DNA of 7,568 nt from the NCBI GenBank assembly GCA_946222495.1, contig CAMICF010000143.1, positions 1-7,568 of the forward strand. Reading direction: 5' to 3'. The stretch is from an uncultured Janibacter sp. (lineage in GTDB: Bacteria; Actinomycetota; Actinomycetes; Actinomycetales; Dermatophilaceae). Below the pieces are notes generated by a model. It searched no databases and was not told where the DNA came from. It worked only from the letters and a program-made list of their open reading frames with translations. Below are positions 5,622-7,568 of the stretch, in pieces (position 1 is the first letter of the stretch; the number at the start of each line of letters is the position of its first letter). The translations under genes and the position numbers were made by a program.

Positions 5622-6562
5622 CCTCGCCCCTCGCCGAGCGCCTGCGCGTCCGTGCCTACGAGGCGCTGGACTCACCCCGCATCCGTAACAGGGTCGGTCG
5701 CACCCGCGCCGTGGCCGCGGCCCGTGAGCGCTTCGTCGCGGGCGAAGGGGTCGACGACGCCGTCGCGGAGGCGCAGCGCCTCCGTCGGACCCACCGGATG
5801 GCGGCGCTGCACCCCCTGCTCGAGCCGGTCACCAGCGCCGCCGGGGTCGACCGGACTGTCGCCGAGGCCGTGGCGGCCATCGAGGGCGTCGCGCCCGTCA
5901 CCGCGGGAGGCGACTACCACCCGGAGCTCTACCTGCGGCCCGAGGACCTCGCGATCGGGATCGACGCCACCCGGGCGGAGAGCGCGCTCGCGGAGATCTG
6001 CACCATCGGTGATGCGCACCGGGTGGACGTCACCCTCCGCTCCGGCGCCGTCGAGCACGTCGACACCGTCCTCGACCTCGTCGAGCGCACCCGCGAGCAC
6101 CACCCGCGCCTGACGACCTCGCTCATCGCGCGTCGTCATCGCAGCGAGGGCGACGCGGCACGGCTGGCCGAGTCCGGCGCCCGGACGCGCCTCGTGCGCG
6201 GCGGTGCCGGAGCCGCGATCGCGCACAGCTGGCAGGACGAGCACGAGGCCGACCTCGCCTATGCCCGGTGCCTCGCCACCCTCCTCGGCTCCGACGTGCA
6301 CACCGTCGTCGCCACCCACGAGCCGCTCCTGCTCGACCTCGCCGACGGGCTGGCCGACCAGTCCGGCCGTGGCCCGGAGGGGCTGGAGTACCAGTTCTTC
6401 CTCGGGGCCCAGCCCGATCTGCAGATGCGCACGGCCGACGCGGGTCACCGGGTGCGCGTGCTCGTGCCGTACGGGCCGATGTGGCTCGACTACCTCGAGG
6501 ACCTGGTGCGCCGACCGTCCAGCGTGCGCCGCCTCCTCACCGTCGTCAGCGGCACCGGCTGA
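5618..6562 (+). CDS. Proline dehydrogenase (PRODH/PutA-barrel) homologue lacking the proline-binding residues
   Basis: The 314-residue protein aligns by eye along its full length with monofunctional bacterial proline dehydrogenases, FAD-linked TIM barrels oxidising proline to P5C. Family landmarks: RFVAGEGVDDAVAEAQRLRR (about 38-57), RVDVTL (D137), RTRLVRG (R191), VVATHEPLLLD, LEYQFFLGAQPDLQ and VRVLVPYG. Compared from memory with Thermus PRODH and E. coli PutA numbering, the aspartate (D133/D370, here D137) and FAD arginine (R184/R431, here R191) are kept. The lysine (K99/K329) is perhaps R107. Tyr190/437 is A197, Tyr275/540 is L282, the arginine pair 288-289/555-556 is D295-L296, and the following Glu is R299. 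Proline binding as in the canonical enzyme is therefore unlikely. It is coupled to the lipid kinase by GTGA and lies 40 bp before proC. It may be an inactive paralogue, a proline/P5C sensor, or an enzyme for another substrate. The homology is firm; the function is open. Confidence 0.82.
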   Translation: MTSPLAERLRVRAYEALDSPRIRNRVGRTRAVAAARERFVAGEGVDDAVAEAQRLRRTHRMAALHPLLEPVTSAAGVDRTVAEAVAAIEGVAPVTAGGDYHPELYLRPEDLAIGIDATRAESALAEICTIGDAHRVDVTLRSGAVEHVDTVLDLVERTREHHPRLTTSLIARRHRSEGDAARLAESGARTRLVRGGAGAAIAHSWQDEHEADLAYARCLATLLGSDVHTVVATHEPLLLDLADGLADQSGRGPEGLEYQFFLGAQPDLQMRTADAGHRVRVLVPYGPMWLDYLEDLVRRPSSVRRLLTVVSGTG

Positions 6563-6590
6563 CGACCCCGACCGACCACCCACCACCACT

Positions 6591-6597
6591 GGAGGAG
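6591..6597 (+). promoter_or_regulatory. Ribosome-binding site of proC
   Basis: GGAGGAG lies 5 nt before ATG 6603, an ideal Shine-Dalgarno. The 40-bp gap before proC (6563-6602) holds no recognisable -10 box or terminator, so proC is probably transcribed with the upstream genes. Confidence 0.8.
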
Positions 6598-6602
6598 CAC
6601 GG

Positions 6603-7391
6603 ATGACGACCGCGATCTACGGAGTCGGATCGATGGGCGGCGCGATCCTCGACGCGCTCGCCGGCGACAGTGCGGGGGACCTGCTCGCCGTCGTGCGCAG
6701 CCCCGAGCACGCGGCCCGTCTGCGGGACGAGTACGCCGATCGGGTCGAGGTCGTCGACGCGGCCGTGGCGGCGGAGCGCGCCGATGTGCACCTCGTCGTC
6801 GTCAAGCCCTATGCCGTGGCCGACCTCCTCGAGACGATCGCGCCCTCCCTCCGCCCGGGGTCGATCGTCCTGTCGCTGGCCCTCGGGGTCTCCCTCGCGG
6901 ATCTCGCCGCCGGGCTGCCCGAGGGCACCGCGGTCGTCCGTGGCATGCCCAACACCCCGGCCAAGGTCGGCCAGGGGATGACGGTGCTCAGCCCCGGCGA
7001 GACCGTCACCGACGAGCAGCTCGCGCAGGTGCGCGCCCTCCTCGCCCCGACGGGGGAGACCCTCGTCCTGCCCGAGTCCCAGCAGGACGCGGCCACGGCG
7101 CTCTCCGGGTCGGCGCCCGCCTACGTCTACCTCTATGTCGAGGCCCTCGTCGACGCGGGCGTCGCCCGCGGGCTGACGCGCGCGAACGCCCTCACCCTGG
7201 CCACGCAGGCCGTCCGGGGCGCGGGCGCGATGCTCGCCGAGACCGGCGAGGAGCCGGCGGTGCTCCGCACCCACGTCACCTCCCCGGGCGGCGCCACCGC
7301 GGCGGCCCTCGCGCGGCTCGAGGCGCACGGCGTGCGGCACGCCGTGGCGGACGCCGTGGACGCGTGCGCCGACCGCTCCGCCGGTCGGTGA
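6603..7391 (+). CDS. proC: Pyrroline-5-carboxylate reductase
   Basis: The 262-residue cytoplasmic enzyme performs the last step of proline synthesis, reducing P5C with NAD(P)H. The N-terminal Rossmann loop is YGVGSMGGAIL (G7-x-G9-x-x-G12). VVVKPYAVADLL and RGMPNTPAKVGQGMTVL (M115 to about 129) are typical. The C-terminal helical dimerisation domain has LSGSAPAYVYLYVEALVDAGVARGL (S168 onward) and the family signature TSPGGATAAALARLEAHGVR (about 226-245), where Ala231 replaces the first Thr of the usual PGGTT; such variation is tolerated. Its length is slightly short of the usual 265-275. ATG 6603 has a strong Shine-Dalgarno at 6591. It lies directly downstream of a proline dehydrogenase homologue, so a gene for proline synthesis and one descended from proline breakdown are adjacent. 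Its TGA overlaps the GTG of the next gene. Confidence 0.95.
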   Translation: MTTAIYGVGSMGGAILDALAGDSAGDLLAVVRSPEHAARLRDEYADRVEVVDAAVAAERADVHLVVVKPYAVADLLETIAPSLRPGSIVLSLALGVSLADLAAGLPEGTAVVRGMPNTPAKVGQGMTVLSPGETVTDEQLAQVRALLAPTGETLVLPESQQDAATALSGSAPAYVYLYVEALVDAGVARGLTRANALTLATQAVRGAGAMLAETGEEPAVLRTHVTSPGGATAAALARLEAHGVRHAVADAVDACADRSAGR

Positions 7392-7568
7392 CCGCGACCT
7401 GGCCCGTCCGCCGCCTCGGCGAGGAGGAGTGGGAGCTGTACCGGGCGGTGCGGCTGGCGATGCTGCTCGACAGCCCGGCGGCCTACGGCAGCAGCTACGC
7501 CCGCGAGGCGGCCTTCGACGAGGGGACGTGGCGGTCCCGTCTCGGCCAGCGCGTCCTCGTCGTCGAGC
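7388..7568 (+). CDS. GNAT-family N-acetyltransferase, N-terminal fragment (cut by window edge)
   Basis: An open frame starts at GTG 7388, overlapping the proC stop by 4 nt (GTGA), and runs 60 codons to the window end. The protein begins VTATWPVRRLGEEEWELYRAVRLAMLLDSPAAYGSSYAREAAFDEGTWRSRL. The pattern R.L...EW...R.VRL..L.DSP.A(Y/F)GSS...E......W..RL is characteristic of the first helices of GNAT acetyltransferases that modify small molecules or protein N-termini. The acetyl-CoA-binding motif lies beyond the window, so the fold call rests on the N-terminus alone. The overlap suggests cotranscription with proC. The substrate is unknown. Confidence 0.75.
   Translation, partial: MTATWPVRRLGEEEWELYRAVRLAMLLDSPAAYGSSYAREAAFDEGTWRSRLGQRVLVVE

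Overview
The window is very GC-rich (about 70% by eye) with strong G/C third-position bias, GTG starts, 4-nt start/stop overlaps and -10-only promoters set just before start codons. This points to a high-GC actinobacterium. An Intrasporangiaceae-like origin is possible, but that is only an impression. The gene order (Cys-rich protein, divergent ppx, TIM-barrel protein, later proC) resembles the Mycobacterium tuberculosis block Rv0495c-Rv0496-Rv0498-Rv0500 as I remember it.

Layout: (1) 1-609, minus strand, a conserved cysteine-rich protein running off the left edge. (2) 672-1598, exopolyphosphatase ppx, divergent from it across 62 bp. (3) 1644-2477, a sugar-phosphate isomerase/epimerase-like TIM barrel, overlapping by one base (4) a TetR-family regulator at 2477-3061. 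(5) 3062-3191, a regulatory gap with two CCTTAAGG-centred repeats and an AT-rich palindrome over the next start codon. (6) 3192-4645, an ABC-2 exporter (ATPase and permease, ATGA overlap). (7) 4701-5621, a diacylglycerol-kinase-family lipid kinase, coupled by a GTGA overlap to (8) 5618-6562, a proline dehydrogenase homologue that lacks most substrate-binding residues. (9) 6603-7391, proC. (10) 7388-7568, the start of a GNAT acetyltransferase, coupled to proC.

Functionally, a TetR/ABC exporter module appears to sit inside an otherwise house-keeping block (polyphosphate turnover, proline synthesis). The TetR protein probably controls the exporter through the dyad sites in 3087-3201.

The most unusual item is the proline dehydrogenase homologue. 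It keeps the family backbone (N-terminal VAGE-like helix, RLVRG, ATHEP, EYQF, VPYG) but has Ala, Leu, Asp and Leu where Tyr, Tyr, Arg and Arg normally hold proline. It lies just upstream of the proline biosynthesis gene proC. I saw no CRISPR array, tRNA, rRNA, insertion sequence or convincing intrinsic terminator. All gaps between genes are under 300 bases.
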